From positions 913,962 to 977,961 of the forward strand of contig JAMPHP010000001.1 of the NCBI GenBank assembly GCA_023663365.1: DNA of 64,000 bases, read 5' to 3'. This DNA is from Muribaculaceae bacterium (lineage in GTDB: Bacteria > Bacteroidota > Bacteroidia > Bacteroidales > Muribaculaceae). Made by a program: the position numbers and the translations under genes. How positions within the stretch are numbered: the stretch's first letter is position 1; each line of letters begins with the position of its first letter. Shown piece after piece: positions 24,035 to 32,450 of this stretch. The notes below the pieces were generated by a model, which saw nothing but the letters and a program-made list of their open reading frames with translations, searched no databases and was not told the origin of the DNA.

Positions 24035-25875
24035 ACGACTTCCTATCTCTGCTTCGCCGCTTCGTGCCCCCCTACAAGAAGTATCTCTTCCTCAATATCT
24101 TCTTCAACCTGCTCTCGGCTTTCCTCACCCTTTTCTCTTTCGCACTAATCATCCCCATTCTGGAGATGCTATTCAAGATCCGTGAGACGGGCTACGAGCT
24201 GATGCACTTTGGCGAGGCTTCGTTCAAGGAGGTGTGCTCCAACAATTTCTACTATTACATCCAGGAACTCATCGAGATCTGGGGGCCGAGCTACACCCTT
24301 GCCGCCCTTGCCGCCGCACTGGTGGTGTTTACTGCCTTTAAGACCGGCGCCACATACATGAGCTCCTTCTTCATCATACCGATGCGCTCGGGCATTGTGC
24401 GCGACATCCGCAACTATGTGTACGACAAAATCCTCACCCTCCCCATCGGATTTTTCACCAACGAGCGCAAGGGCGACGTGATGGCACGAATGAGCGGCGA
24501 CGTGGCCGAAATCGAGAACTCGGTGATGGCTTCGCTCGACATGATTTTCAAGAACCCCGTGCTCATCATCGTATACCTCACCGCCATGATCACCATCTCG
24601 TGGCAGCTCACGGTGTTTGTGTTCGTGCTTCTGCCCCTTGCAGGCCTGGTGATGGGTAAGGTGGGCAAGCGCCTCAAGCGCACTTCGCTCGAGAGTCAGA
24701 ACCAGTGGGGCGTGATTATGTCTACTATAGAGGAGACCCTCTCGGGCCTGCGCATCATCAAGGCCTTCACGGCAGAGCCCAAGATGGAAGCGCGCTTCCA
24801 CGAGGAGACTCAGGAATTCTACAACCTCTCCAACCGCGTGCAGCGCCGCCAGCAGCTCGCCCACCCCATGAGCGAATTTCTCGGCACCACGGCAATAGCC
24901 ATCATCCTGTGGTTCGGCGGAAGCCTCATCCTCTCGGGCGTGTCGAGCCTCGAGGCGCCCACGTTCATATTCTACATGGTTATATTCTACAGTATCATCA
25001 ACCCGGCCAAGGAGCTCTCCAAAGCCGGATACGCCATCCAGAAGGGCCTGGCATCGATGGAGCGTGTGGATAAGATTCTCAATGCCGTCAACCCCATCAA
25101 ATCGCCCGTAGTGCCTAAGGCACTCCCTGCGAGCACTACCCCCGGCGTGAGCTTCGAGGGCATCACTTTCAGCTACGACGGCGCCGTGGATGTAATCAAG
25201 GACGTGAGCCTCGACATCCCCTCGGGTGCCACCGTGGCGCTTGTAGGCCAGTCGGGCTCCGGCAAGTCGACCATGGCCGACCTCATTCCCCGCTTCTACG
25301 ATGTCACCGCAGGCTGCGTGCGTGTGGGCGGCATCGACGTGCGCCAGCTCGACGTGCACGAGCTTCGCTCGCTCATGGGCAACGTCAATCAGGAGGCCAT
25401 CCTCTTCAACGACACCATTTTCAACAACATAGCCTTCGGCGTGAAGGATGCCACCCTCGAGCAGGTGCGCGCGGCAGCCCGCATCGCCAACGCCGACGAC
25501 TTCATCATGGCCACCGAGCAGGGCTACGACACTCCCATCGGCGACCGCGGATGCCGTCTCTCAGGCGGTCAGCGCCAGCGCATATCCATAGCCCGCGCCG
25601 TGCTCAAGAACCCCGCCATCCTCATCCTCGACGAAGCCACCTCGGCCCTCGACAGCGAGAGCGAGACCCTCGTGCAGGAAGCTCTCGACCGCCTCATGGC
25701 AGGCCGTACCACCCTTGTGATAGCGCACCGCCTCTCCACAATCCGCCGTGCCGACCTCATCTGCGTGATGAACGAAGGCCGCATCGTAGAGGCAGGCACG
25801 CACGACGAGCTCCTTGCCGACGGTGCGGCAGGCTTCTACCGCCGGTTGGTGGAGATGCAGTCGCTCGGCAAGTAG
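24031..25875 (+). CDS. MsbA-like ABC exporter (fused permease and ATPase)
   Basis: About 614 residues. The first 340 contain six membrane helices of a type I exporter. The ATPase domain has Walker A VGQSGSGKST (from about 404), signature LSGGQRQR, Walker B ILILDEATSALD and the His-loop IAHRLST. The organisation is that of MsbA-type half transporters that act as homodimers and flip lipid A or other lipids; drug export is the alternative. The region between helices 1 and 2 is enlarged (about residues 45-90), a feature common in Bacteroidetes members. Start ATG 24031 overlaps the previous stop by 4 nt. Confidence 0.85.
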   Translation: MNDFLSLLRRFVPPYKKYLFLNIFFNLLSAFLTLFSFALIIPILEMLFKIRETGYELMHFGEASFKEVCSNNFYYYIQELIEIWGPSYTLAALAAALVVFTAFKTGATYMSSFFIIPMRSGIVRDIRNYVYDKILTLPIGFFTNERKGDVMARMSGDVAEIENSVMASLDMIFKNPVLIIVYLTAMITISWQLTVFVFVLLPLAGLVMGKVGKRLKRTSLESQNQWGVIMSTIEETLSGLRIIKAFTAEPKMEARFHEETQEFYNLSNRVQRRQQLAHPMSEFLGTTAIAIILWFGGSLILSGVSSLEAPTFIFYMVIFYSIINPAKELSKAGYAIQKGLASMERVDKILNAVNPIKSPVVPKALPASTTPGVSFEGITFSYDGAVDVIKDVSLDIPSGATVALVGQSGSGKSTMADLIPRFYDVTAGCVRVGGIDVRQLDVHELRSLMGNVNQEAILFNDTIFNNIAFGVKDATLEQVRAAARIANADDFIMATEQGYDTPIGDRGCRLSGGQRQRISIARAVLKNPAILILDEATSALDSESETLVQEALDRLMAGRTTLVIAHRLSTIRRADLICVMNEGRIVEAGTHDELLADGAAGFYRRLVEMQSLGK

Positions 25876-25883
25876 CAGCCACT

Positions 25884-26090
25884 CTACTGCTTGCACGAAT
25901 AGCGGTAGTCGATGCCGAAGAGGGCACCGGCAAAGGTGAGGATTTCGCCGAACGACACCAACACCGAATTGTGGATTTCGCCCAGAGGCGACACCACAAA
26001 GCCCGCGATGAGCAGCCCCGCACCCACCGCGATGAGAAAAAGCGCGGCACCGAGTTGGATGCCGCGCCTGCGGTCCTTATTCTTTTCCAT
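25884..26090 (-). CDS. Small two-helix membrane protein
   Basis: About 68 residues: a charged start (MEKNKDRRRG), then two hydrophobic segments (about 11-31 and 40-58) and a basic end. It converges on the ABC exporter gene with only 8 nt between stops. The ATG at 26090 lies 21 nt after a good -7 box on the same strand. It has the size of a holin or small stress-response membrane protein, but I recognise no family. Confidence 0.6.
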   Translation of the reverse strand: MEKNKDRRRGIQLGAALFLIAVGAGLLIAGFVVSPLGEIHNSVLVSFGEILTFAGALFGIDYRYSCKQ

Positions 26091-26110
26091 TGTATTCTCC
26101 TTTTTGGTGG

Positions 26111-26118
26111 CAAAGTTA
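26111..26118 (-). promoter_or_regulatory. Predicted -7 element of the small membrane protein gene
   Basis: TAACTTTG on the minus strand, 20 nt before the ATG at 26090. Confidence 0.45.
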
Positions 26119-26220
26119 GTCACGACGGTGCTCTATTAGCGGCAAAAAACCCGCCGTGCGGCAAATAAGCCCCGTTTATGCACATTTTTCCAAAAGCCGT
26201 GCAATTTTTTTGTCAAAATG

Positions 26221-26252
26221 TTTGGAGGTTCAAAAAATCTGTCCTACCTTTG
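26221..26252 (+). promoter_or_regulatory. Promoter of the secreted-protein gene at 26347
   Basis: TTTG (26221-26224), 20 nt, then TACCTTTG (26245-26252). Both boxes match the Bacteroidetes consensus. The leader is about 90 nt. Confidence 0.65.
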
Positions 26253-26259
26253 CGTCGTT

Positions 26260-26311
26260 GACCGAGGCGCCAATCATTTCCCCGCTTCAAAAACACCATG
26301 ATGCCTCGGTC
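26260..26311 (+). other. Long-range hairpin in the 5' leader
   Basis: GACCGAGGC at 26260-26268 pairs exactly with GCCTCGGTC at 26303-26311, closing a 34-nt loop at the very start of the transcript. It may stabilise the mRNA or control its translation. Confidence 0.5.
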
Positions 26312-26346
26312 GGCAATCCTATTTGTTGAACCTTCAATTTCAAGGT

Positions 26347-27579
26347 ATGAAGAAACTCTACACTATCGCTCTTGCTGCAGCCGTTTGCTTCTCGGCTTCC
26401 GCCGCCGGCCGTCAGCTTGCAACAACAACCGCACTCAACGTTAAATCAACCTCAATCGAGGCTCCCGTAAAAGCCAAGGCTCATAAACTTCCTGCAAAAG
26501 CGGCAGCTCTTGCCGAAGGCGGCGAATATATATGGTCGTACTACGGCCTTCTGCAGAATCAAGGTGCCGATCAGGTAGGCAATGTAGTGCTCACAATAAC
26601 CGATGCCGCTACAGGTGCAGCTACCATCGAAGGTATTCCTTCGGGTCGCGCCAAGAACGTTTCTGCTACAGTTGATCTTGCCGCAGGTACCGTGACCATT
26701 GCCAACAATCAGGACCTCGGCCCCGATGCAAACGGCGATGCCACTTACTTCTATCTCAAAGACCTTGATTCAGAAGGTAAGCTCGTAGAGGGTATGTCGA
26801 AAGCCGCGAGCTGCGTCGGCACATTTACCGAAACCGGCATTGTGTTTGACCCCACCCTTGTATGGGCTACAGGCGACCCCTCTATGGAGAATTTAGGATG
26901 GTGGGCACTTACCGCTCTGAACCAATTTGTGGATCCCGCCACTATCGTGGATCCTTGGGAGGAATATGGCAAAGCCCAGTTCACCGAAAATATTATCTCG
27001 CCCCTCTTCACGAAGGAGCCGGTAAGCCCTTATGAAGTGATGGTTTACCGCAACACCGAGACCCCCACTATCTATAAAGTTGAAAATCCCCTCAAAGGCC
27101 TCTATACGGCTCTTGGCTGGACAGAACCCGAAGACATCAGCCCCGACATGGAGCTTGACGCAACTGACCCCTCCAATATCATTATGCCCATTACCGCATC
27201 CGGCATCAGCACACAAGCCGACGGTCACGTTGTATATTTCAGTGCTTCGTACTATCACAACATGACCGCTGAGGAAGGTGAAGCTTTCAATCCCGCTCTT
27301 GCCATCACTCTTAAGAAAGAAGGCAACAAAGAGACCTTCACATTCCCGGAGAAGTCGTGCTTCGCAATGGGTGCAACTTCCGGCTCATTGTACTACGCTT
27401 CTCCTGCAGTAAGTACCCTTGTCATCACCACTGATGCCGCCGGTATCGAGGATGTAGTAGCCGAGGACAACGCTCCCGTAGAGTTCTTCAACCTCCAGGG
27501 TGTGCGCGTAGCCAATCCCGAGAACGGTGTATTTATCCGTCGCCAGGGTGCTACCGTGAGCAAGGTGCTCGTGAAGTAA
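26347..27579 (+). CDS. Secreted protein with C-terminal sorting tail, function unknown
   Basis: About 410 residues with a signal peptide (MKKLYTIALAAAVCFSASA). The mature part is a beta-rich, acidic protein (EYIWSYYGLLQNQGADQ, later DPSTI-type loops) that I cannot place. The last 35 residues (FFNLQGVRVANP, VFIRRQGATVSKVLVK) are nearly the same as the tail of the amylase at 9496, so it probably uses the same export or anchoring route. It has a strong promoter, a structured leader, and a good terminator at 27616. High AT use at its start compared with neighbours is mild. Confidence 0.75.
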   Translation: MKKLYTIALAAAVCFSASAAGRQLATTTALNVKSTSIEAPVKAKAHKLPAKAAALAEGGEYIWSYYGLLQNQGADQVGNVVLTITDAATGAATIEGIPSGRAKNVSATVDLAAGTVTIANNQDLGPDANGDATYFYLKDLDSEGKLVEGMSKAASCVGTFTETGIVFDPTLVWATGDPSMENLGWWALTALNQFVDPATIVDPWEEYGKAQFTENIISPLFTKEPVSPYEVMVYRNTETPTIYKVENPLKGLYTALGWTEPEDISPDMELDATDPSNIIMPITASGISTQADGHVVYFSASYYHNMTAEEGEAFNPALAITLKKEGNKETFTFPEKSCFAMGATSGSLYYASPAVSTLVITTDAAGIEDVVAEDNAPVEFFNLQGVRVANPENGVFIRRQGATVSKVLVK

Positions 27580-27615
27580 TCACTACCGCGGATTAAATCT
27601 CATCCTATACCCACT

Positions 27616-27663
27616 CCCCCGGCTTGGACGCCACGAGCGCCCGAGCCGGGGGAAACCTTTTTT
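27616..27663 (+). terminator. Intrinsic terminator after the secreted-protein gene
   Basis: CCCCCGGCT and AGCCGGGGG form a 9-bp stem with a 19-nt loop, followed by AAACC and six T. Confidence 0.8.
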
Positions 27664-27773
27664 CAAGTTATGAGATATGAGATATGAGTTATGAGTGGGC
27701 GCCGCCCTCTCGCCGTGGCCGTGGCGGATTTCTTGCTGCGCAAGCGCCAAGGCGATGACATTATCCGCCACTC

Positions 27774-28018
27774 CACCCCTCGCCGTGGCGGATTTCCCTA
27801 TCCGCCACTCCCTACAGTGGGGTCTCCGAACCCAGGAAAAGTGAACGAACTAATCCCGCCTTTGGCGCCATGGCGGATTTCTTGCTGCGCAAGCGACAAA
27901 GGGCGATTACCAAACCCGAAAGGTGAAAATAGTTTCTTCACCTTTCCTGGGTTTGGAAACCCCACTAAAGTGTTGCGGGGGATTCGGAGATCCCCCGCGG
28001 CGAAGCAAGAAACTAATC
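27774..28018 (+). repeat. Palindromic mosaic repeat cluster 1
   Basis: Contains the hairpins GTGGCGGAT/ATCCGCCAC and GCGGGGGAT/ATCCCCCGC, and the link CCTGGGTTTGGAAACCCCACT, joined by a CTTGCTGCGCAAGCG unit. The same modules recur at 30190, 40711, 41026 and 57215. No gene is seen in 27664-28306. Confidence 0.75.
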
Positions 28019-28306
28019 TCATTTTCTTATATGGCATTTAATATATTGATATAACGTATTATATAGAATTTGCATAGTACTAATGTCGTACTATTTGAAT
28101 GACTTGCAGAAACTGAATAGAAACGAATTTGAAAGATTTAAGATTTGTTTGTTATTTTTAATTCAATTAATTTTCCTCTTTCGCTGATTTTGTCAATGTC
28201 AAGATGAGAATATGCTTGGTAAAAGAGAATAGTCTGTGTCGCTTGGCATGGTCTTTCTTTTTTCGCCCGACTATATCCAATTTTGCAATCAATGGTACAA
28301 ATTCTA

Positions 28307-28338
28307 TTTGTTGATGTCAAGGATTTTAACTAACTTTG
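28307..28338 (+). promoter_or_regulatory. Promoter of the AT-rich island lipoprotein gene
   Basis: TTTG (28307-28310), 20 nt, then TAACTTTG (28331-28338): a full consensus match on the plus strand. Confidence 0.65.
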
Positions 28339-28344
28339 CAATTG

Positions 28345-28595
28345 GATAGAGGCAACTCCGTCCAAGACATTTTAGAAAATAAGAAGCGTTATGCTTATCT
28401 CTTGATAATGGAAACCTAAGAAACCTTCATAGAGCAAGAGTGGCATAGTGGTTCTCGCGCTACGGCGTGGGCTGCTATTGTTACATTTGCTCACAGGCTT
28501 TCTCAAGGCCTCTATTCTTAGACGTGGCATTGCAGTTCCACGCTTCGTGTTTTCTTCAAACCGATATGAAAATTTAATAAAACAATACAACAAAT
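28345..28595 (+). other. Long structured 5' leader of the lipoprotein gene
   Basis: About 250 nt separate the promoter from the ATG at 28596. The leader is locally GC-rich in an AT-rich island and can form mutually exclusive stems: CGTGG with CCACG, or CACG-CTT-CGTG followed by TTTTC, as in attenuators. AGGC/GCCT is another stem. No convincing coding frame is present. It may be a regulatory leader or a dispersed element. Confidence 0.35.
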
Positions 28596-29411
28596 ATGAG
28601 AATAGCATCAATCATCCTAAGCATTGTCGTTGTCCTTATTACAACGATATTCTCCTCGTGCATCCCATCAAGTTCCAATCGAACGTCAATGTTCCCAAAT
28701 CCTCAGCAACAACAATTCGATGATATGCTAGCAAGATTCAATAATGACGATAGTAAATATATCGGCAATAAAATTAAAAAGCAAGAATTTCTTGATAGCG
28801 TTAGACATGCAACATTTGAGTATGTGGACTCTGTGAAGTTGTTCGTTAACTGGAAAGGCAATATCTCTCATATTGATAGTGACAAATATGGAAATTCAAC
28901 TGCCCTTACCTTTGATATTAATTATAAACCTAAGCAATACAGGGAAGTAACATTCAAATGTACATACATACTTCCAAATGACAGTTTAGAAACAGACGAG
29001 TTATATCAATATGTAAAATCATTGGATGGTTACGAAACCGTATATTTCGATGGTTTTATCCGGACATTATCCGATAATACTGTAAAGTATTCCTCTTATT
29101 TAACTTCGGATGATTTATTTTTGCCATATCCTAAATTTGAATTCTTCATAATTGATGTTTCAAAGACCCCAAAGGATAACATTCTTTCTGAGGATATGCA
29201 ACGTGCTGTGGACTTAACATTTGAAGTCATTGAACCCCTTAAGGCCAATTTTAGAAAGGAGATTTCAAAGAAAGAGATGACAGCTCGTATAAATGGCATA
29301 GCACCAAAATATGATGAGGCGAAGTCAAAATTAACAACTTCCCAACGAAATTATATCCAAAGATTATCACAAGCATGCTCATATAATTTTCTATATGCCG
29401 ACTCTAATTAA
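28596..29411 (+). CDS. Lipoprotein of unknown function in AT-rich island
   Basis: About 271 residues. The signal segment ends in a lipobox (FSSC, Cys about residue 22). The rest is rich in Lys, Asn, Asp and Tyr, with no membrane segment and no family I know. Codon use is strongly A/T at third positions, unlike nearly all other genes in the window, suggesting a recent arrival. It is bracketed by copies of the palindromic repeat in the same orientation (27774-28018 and 30190-30494) and has its own promoter and terminator, so it behaves as a self-contained insert. Confidence 0.65.
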   Translation: MRIASIILSIVVVLITTIFSSCIPSSSNRTSMFPNPQQQQFDDMLARFNNDDSKYIGNKIKKQEFLDSVRHATFEYVDSVKLFVNWKGNISHIDSDKYGNSTALTFDINYKPKQYREVTFKCTYILPNDSLETDELYQYVKSLDGYETVYFDGFIRTLSDNTVKYSSYLTSDDLFLPYPKFEFFIIDVSKTPKDNILSEDMQRAVDLTFEVIEPLKANFRKEISKKEMTARINGIAPKYDEAKSKLTTSQRNYIQRLSQACSYNFLYADSN

Positions 29412-29595
29412 TGGATTCCAAAGGGTGTGACTCTTTGGCTCTTTCGGGATATTTTCAGTGTTGACTTGTCAATGCGGCTCGGAAAATTCCCTAATGAGCT
29501 AAGGAATTTTCGGATGTCGTGATTTCCGTGCCGCCTCTGCACGGATGGAACTGCCCACTCTGACATCAGATTTTAACCAACGAAAAAACAAATGG

Positions 29596-29632
29596 ACGGC
29601 TATGGTGACTATAATCATCGTAGCCGTTTTTC
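29596..29632 (+). terminator. Intrinsic terminator downstream of the island lipoprotein
   Basis: ACGGCTATGGTGA pairs with TCATCGTAGCCGT (13 bp, two wobbles), six-nt loop, then five T. Upstream, at 29482-29511 and 29526-29544, are two more inverted repeats (GAAAATTCC/GGAATTTTC and CCGTGC/GCACGG), so 29430-29632 is a structured 3' region or a separate small RNA. Confidence 0.7.
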
Positions 29633-30189
29633 TTCGTCCTCGACTGACACTATTCACATCGGGCGGAACAAAGAGCTACTTCAATAGAAGTTGCGGAGTT
29701 ATGATGGTTGCTTTGAAAAAAGAAATCCCATAACATATCCTTGCACTCCGAATACTCTCCACCTATCAGTCATCTTTTTTTCTTTTTGCCAGCCTTGTTT
29801 TTCTCAGTGAAATCGTAGCAATGAATCAAACCATCGGGCAGGATGCAGCCCATTAGAGGAACTCTAAAGGTATCTTGCCACTACTACTGAATCCTATTCT
29901 TTTTTCATTGCAATGCTCGTTACTTCGCTAACATTGCTTCTTTCGGAATAGAGCCAATTAGAGCAGAATTCTATATCGCAATTCACAATCTACCCCTTGA
30001 TATTATTGACACTTTGACATTTTCTTTTTCAATGGTTCATTCATCTATGCACCATTGAGGATTGTGTTGGCATAGGTATTTGAAATGACTATATTGGTAA
30101 ATTGGTTTACCGGTGTACCAATGTACCAAGTACACCATTATAAAGCGAGGAGGAGCGTTTGTGCGACCATTTCAATATCACAGAAATTT
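29633..30189. other. AT-rich stretch without a supported gene
   Basis: No intact frame is convincing here. On the minus strand short broken frames (for example QDTFRVPLMGCILPDG near 29830-29880, ended by nearby stops and shifted frames) look like the relic of a mobile-element or other protein gene. I cannot name the family. Confidence 0.3.
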
Positions 30190-30494
30190 AACCTCACCTT
30201 TCCTGGGTTTGGTAATCGCCTTGGCGCTTACGCAGCAAGAAACCCCACTAAAGTGTGCGGAGGGATTCGGAGATCCCCCGCGGCGAAGCAAGAAACTAAT
30301 TTCACCTTTCCCGGGTTTGGAAACCCCACTAAAGTGTGCGGGGGATTCGGAAATCCCCCGCGGCGATTGAACGAACTAATTTCGCCTTTCCTGGGTTAGA
30401 AACTCCTCTAAAGTGTTGCGGGGGATTCGGAGATCCCCCGCGGCGATGTAAAATCCCCCGCGGCGTAGGTAGGAGATCCCCCGCGACCAAAATA
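30190..30494 (+). repeat. Palindromic mosaic repeat cluster 2
   Basis: Three to four tandem copies of the module: CCTGGGTTTGGAAACCCCACT, AAAGTGTGCGG, then GGGGGATTCGGAGATCCCCC. Orientation is the same as in cluster 1. Confidence 0.75.
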
Positions 30495-30512
30495 CCTCAC
30501 CGAAAATTATTT

Positions 30513-30543
30513 TTTGCCAATCAAATAATATTGAGTAACTTTG
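30513..30543 (+). promoter_or_regulatory. Promoter of the gene at 30565
   Basis: TTTG (30513-30516), 19 nt, TAACTTTG (30536-30543). The leader would be only about 15 nt. Confidence 0.6.
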
Positions 30544-30564
30544 CGAATTGAAAAGCAGTTATCG

Positions 30565-32316
30565 ATGGCAAAACTACAACTTTACATCAACAAATCGCTG
30601 CGCGGCTATAAAAACGTGGTCAATATCAACCCCGAGGAAGATGTAATCCGTCATATCCACGATTACCGTCACGCCCTCTCGTCGATTGACTACGACAATA
30701 GTCGTGCCAATGTGTTCTATCTGCTCACATATTTCGAGGATGGGCTTATGCTCACCGTCCTCTCCACTATCGCCGGGCAGTCGCAACCCGACCATACCGC
30801 GGCTTCTCTCTTCCTGCCCTCGGGCATCGGGGTAGAACCGGCTGAGCTCGTGGAGCTTGCCTCGACGATTGCCTCGCTTATCGACACCGGCAGCGCCGAC
30901 CTCTCGGCCTCGGCCATAGGCACCCTCCGCGACCTCCTTGCCAAGGATTATCCCATGGATGCCGCCGCACCCTCGCGCATCCCCTCGGCCTCGAGCTCTG
31001 TCTATGCACATGCCTACTACGGTGGCGCACAGCTGAGCCTTGCCGACTATGCCCGTGCGCGCTTCTACCTGCCCTCCTACTCCGACTATGCCGGTGTGCT
31101 CCTTGTCGATGTGGCATCGGGCGCACAGGGCCGCGAGAAGAAGCACGACCTGAGCTGCGACACCCTTCCGCGCACCACCACCTTGCTGCCCCCGAAGCGC
31201 TCCCGCGAGGGCTTCACACCTCATATCTATCACCGTGCCTTCACCAAGCCGCTCATAGTGCCTGTCGACACCGTGCTCGAGCTGCAGTGGAAGCGTGGCG
31301 GCTTCGACCCTGTGGTGCAGCAAGTGCATGTGCCCGACGTGCCTCAGGTGTCGGTGACACCTCCCGACACTTCGCAGGCCGGGAAGACCATCTCGCCGGC
31401 TTCATTCTATATCACCGAGCAGGGTTCTCAGCGCTCGATAGGCTCATTTATGATCAAGGTGAACGGCATCGACATCGAAGCCCCGCACACCTTCACCTTT
31501 GCCGAGCTCCACGATGCCAAGGTGGAAATCAGCTCGCCCGGATACTTCGCCTTCTCGGGCAACCTCGACCTTGCCTCGAGTACTCAGGCGCTCGTGCAGA
31601 TGAAACTTCTGCACCGCACCTACCGCTTCGACCTGCCCCTGCACACGCCCGAGCCCGTAGAGGCTATCCGCATCTATCTCAAGACCAAGCGCCCCATCAC
31701 CGAGTGCCCCATCGAGGGCTATGAGGTGGCCGGTGGCGAAATCATAGAGGGCACCGGCGTGAGCAACAACCTCGTGTACGTGGGCGGCCGTAGCCGCAAG
31801 CTCCTCTGGCAGGCCGCCGTGGCAGCACTGATTGTGTTTCTGCTGGGTATCTTCGTAGGATGGCTCGCCTTCAGTGTTGATGAGAACGAGCGCGAGGCCG
31901 CACAGCAGCCTGCAGTAGAGACCACGGTGTCGCAACCCGAGGCTGAGGCACCTGCCGCCGAGCCCGTAGTGGCCGAGGCCAACGAGCGCGAGACCGACGA
32001 CGCTGCCGTCGACTTTTCCGACGCACTGGCATATCTCGACAGCAACAAGGTGTGGATGCGCTCCGAGATGGAGCAAATACCCGCACTACGTGGCTTCTAC
32101 GACGACCTCAACAACTACCGCTTCGACCGAATTAAAGAATACTGGGCGCCGGCACTTGAGCAGTCCACAGCTTTCACGGCCGTGTTTAAGTCGATCGAAG
32201 GGGCTCGCTCTGCCGGTAAGCGCCACCCAGACGCTGAGCCTCACAGCCCGACGTTTACACCCGCGGATAACGACGGCATACGCTGGCGCTCATATACTTT
32301 CTGGGTAGACCCGTGA
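30565..32316 (+). CDS. Single-pass membrane protein of unknown function
   Basis: About 583 residues. There is no signal peptide; one membrane helix (about 413-438, VFLLGIFVGWLAF) separates a 410-residue N-terminal part from a Glu/Ala/Pro-rich linker and a short C-terminal domain of about 100 residues. By charge the N-terminal part should be cytoplasmic and the C-terminal part periplasmic. The N-terminal block (YKNVVNINPEEDVIRHIHDY, YDNSRANVFYLLTYFEDG) looks conserved in style, and a beta-rich middle part may be carrier-like. I do not recognise a family. It is transcribed from its own promoter, just after a repeat cluster, ahead of the GH31 gene. Confidence 0.65.
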   Translation: MAKLQLYINKSLRGYKNVVNINPEEDVIRHIHDYRHALSSIDYDNSRANVFYLLTYFEDGLMLTVLSTIAGQSQPDHTAASLFLPSGIGVEPAELVELASTIASLIDTGSADLSASAIGTLRDLLAKDYPMDAAAPSRIPSASSSVYAHAYYGGAQLSLADYARARFYLPSYSDYAGVLLVDVASGAQGREKKHDLSCDTLPRTTTLLPPKRSREGFTPHIYHRAFTKPLIVPVDTVLELQWKRGGFDPVVQQVHVPDVPQVSVTPPDTSQAGKTISPASFYITEQGSQRSIGSFMIKVNGIDIEAPHTFTFAELHDAKVEISSPGYFAFSGNLDLASSTQALVQMKLLHRTYRFDLPLHTPEPVEAIRIYLKTKRPITECPIEGYEVAGGEIIEGTGVSNNLVYVGGRSRKLLWQAAVAALIVFLLGIFVGWLAFSVDENEREAAQQPAVETTVSQPEAEAPAAEPVVAEANERETDDAAVDFSDALAYLDSNKVWMRSEMEQIPALRGFYDDLNNYRFDRIKEYWAPALEQSTAFTAVFKSIEGARSAGKRHPDAEPHSPTFTPADNDGIRWRSYTFWVDP

Positions 32317-32324
32317 GGAAGTTA

Positions 32325-32425
32325 TGAGGCATGAGGTATAAGTTATGAGATATAAGTTATGAGATATGAGTTTATTCCGCTCTTCCACTCATCCGCTCAT
32401 AAACTCATAAACCCATAAACTCTTC
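32325..32425. repeat. Low-complexity TTATGAGATATGAG-type repeat
   Basis: Runs of (G)TTATGAG(A)TAT and CTCATAAAC units fill the gap before the GH31 gene. A related tract of CTCATAACTCATATC units is at 35440-35474. Confidence 0.6.
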
Positions 32426-32450
32426 CACCATTCGACTTAAATTACTTAGC

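Noticed and set aside
28138..28320. Open frame of 60 codons on the minus strand
   Set aside because: No promoter, no recognisable family; it lies in the AT-rich island next to a plus-strand promoter. A small real gene cannot be ruled out.
28448..28723. Open frame of 91 codons overlapping the lipoprotein start
   Set aside because: It overlaps the signal peptide of the lipoprotein in another frame and lies in a structured leader; composition is not protein-like.
29545..29733. Open frame of 62 codons on the plus strand
   Set aside because: A strong intrinsic terminator (29596-29632) lies inside it, and the sequence has no protein-like pattern.
29700..30060. Insertion-sequence remnant on the minus strand
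   Set aside because: Broken protein-like frames are visible but I cannot tie them to any transposase family or find terminal repeats.
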